Below the pieces are notes generated by a model. That model ran no database searches. It worked only from the letters and a program-made list of their open reading frames with translations, and was not told where the DNA came from. This document shows, one piece after another, positions 4,407-5,037 of a DNA stretch of 5,037 nt. The stretch is from Patescibacteria group bacterium (lineage in GTDB: Bacteria > Patescibacteria > Microgenomatia > Levybacterales > UBA12049): the NCBI GenBank assembly GCA_023381035.1, contig JAMCTK010000024.1, positions 1-5,037 of the forward strand, given 5' to 3'. A program made the translations under genes and the position numbers. Position 1 is the stretch's first letter; every line of letters starts with the position of its first letter.

Positions 4407-5035
4407 CTTAACTCACCTCCAATCCGTTGATTTGGAAATATTTCTTTTATCATGCCAAAGTTTTTCTTGTTTTTTAGTCTATACCACAGAGTGTCGGAGT
4501 CCTCTTTTACTACCGAAGCAAATGCATGTCCGAGAATATGCCCAATTTCATTGGGATTCTCAATGCTTTTTATGGTAAAAGCATCTTGATGAGTTGGTCT
4601 GTCAAAAGAAACAATGATGTCCCCATTGTTAAATAATTCATTGACAATTCCATTAATCTTAACATCAATTTCGGTACATCTTACCTGGTCAAGAAGCACG
4701 TCACAAAGCGAATGAGAGAACATAGGAGAATAGCAGACCTCAAGAATTTTACGGTTAGTAATTACATACAAATGGAAATACCAGTCAACTATAGATTTGG
4801 CCACTAGGGATAAGGCCAACAAGAAGATTGCAGCAATCGAAGAAACAAAGACAGTCGGGGTGAAAAGGGTTAATATGAAAATGTAAAAAGAGGAAAAAAC
4901 AAAGAGTAAACTAATTGAAATAATCGTAAAAAGTGGAGTTGCCAACGTTAGCCAATGTTGTCTTTTAGCAACGAGAACTCTTTCATCCGGCAGGTTAAGT
5001 ATTTTTTCGAGAAAAACTTCTTTTTTTTGCACCAT
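4403..5035 (-). CDS. Membrane protein with bacterial PH-like (bPH2) domain
   Basis: A 210-residue protein. The N-terminal segment contains ILNLPDERVLVAKRQHWL (12-29), two hydrophobic helices span about 31-57 and 61-83, and a cytoplasmic domain runs from about residue 85 to 172. That domain has the recurring features of bPH2 (YdbS/PF03703-like) proteins: HLYVITNRKILEV (88-100), a LDQVRCTEIDVKINGIV stretch (115-131), LFNNGDIIVSF (134-144) and a NPNEIGHIL segment (160-168). A family member typically reads 'YIVTNRRII...L.RIQDV...LFNYGD.....NP..I', and the match is strong. The function of such proteins is poorly known. The first ATG lies two bases from the window edge, so upstream signals and a possible longer N-terminus cannot be seen. 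It is the first visible gene of a minus-strand pair and overlaps the 73-aa gene by four bases. Confidence 0.82.
   Translation of the reverse strand: MVQKKEVFLEKILNLPDERVLVAKRQHWLTLATPLFTIISISLLFVFSSFYIFILTLFTPTVFVSSIAAIFLLALSLVAKSIVDWYFHLYVITNRKILEVCYSPMFSHSLCDVLLDQVRCTEIDVKINGIVNELFNNGDIIVSFDRPTHQDAFTIKSIENPNEIGHILGHAFASVVKEDSDTLWYRLKNKKNFGMIKEIFPNQRIGGELR
4413..4420 (-). promoter_or_regulatory. Strong Shine-Dalgarno (GGAGGTGA) for the 73-aa gene
   Basis: Reading the minus strand, GGAGGTGA sits six bases before the ATG at 4406, inside the end of the PH-like gene. It fixes the start of the 73-aa gene and is the only strong ribosome site in the window. It contrasts with the promoter-proximal genes, which have none. 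Confidence 0.88.
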
Positions 5036-5037
5036 AG

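Noticed and set aside
980..5000. CCGG seems frequent for such AT-rich DNA (about 13 seen by eye, against about six GGCC)
   Set aside because: This is a rough hand count in a short window, and codon choice could explain it. It would need genome-wide statistics to mean anything.

Overview
The window is AT-rich, gene-dense DNA with short intergenic gaps and small, streamlined proteins. It holds nine protein-coding genes and no mobile element, CRISPR array, rRNA or tRNA that I can see. The style suggests a Candidate Phyla Radiation (Patescibacteria) genome. The grounds are the tiny genes, basic low-complexity loop insertions made of A-rich sequence, a DsbA-like protein with a K/S/P-rich cytoplasmic head, and a bacterial PH-like membrane protein. 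A Microgenomates-type lineage is my guess from memory, not a proven placement. TGA works as a stop (the genes at 1380-1649 and 4403-5035 both end in TGA), so this is not one of the lineages that read UGA as glycine.

Plus strand, 1-3211. A long hairpin with a U-tract (4-46) ends transcription from a gene left of the window. A TATAAT box (57-62) then sits so close to the ATG of a COG1926-type phosphoribosyltransferase (69-692) that the mRNA is probably leaderless. A second TATAAT (735-740) drives a tight four-gene run: peptidyl-tRNA hydrolase pth (764-1378), an 89-residue unknown basic protein (1380-1649), a YqaA/VTT-type membrane protein (1646-2170) and acylphosphatase (2172-2441). These genes overlap by 4 bases or are separated by 1 base. 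A third TATAAT (2437-2442) contains the acylphosphatase stop codon and precedes a ZIP-family metal transporter (2462-3211).

Minus strand, 5037-3222. A membrane protein with a bacterial PH-like domain (5035-4403) overlaps by 4 bases a 73-residue two-helix membrane protein (4406-4185), which has a perfect Shine-Dalgarno sequence. After 78 bases, a membrane-anchored DsbA/thioredoxin-4 protein (4106-3222) starts from its own TTGACA-16-TAGAAT promoter, again apparently leaderless. It converges on the ZIP gene with only 10 bases between the two stop codons.

The named genes serve translation recycling (pth), small-phosphate metabolism (acyP, phosphoribosyltransferase), metal uptake, and envelope protein folding. 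I do not see an obvious new multi-gene system. The points most worth a second look are the leaderless promoters, the two uncharacterised small proteins, and the unusual Pth active-site loop.
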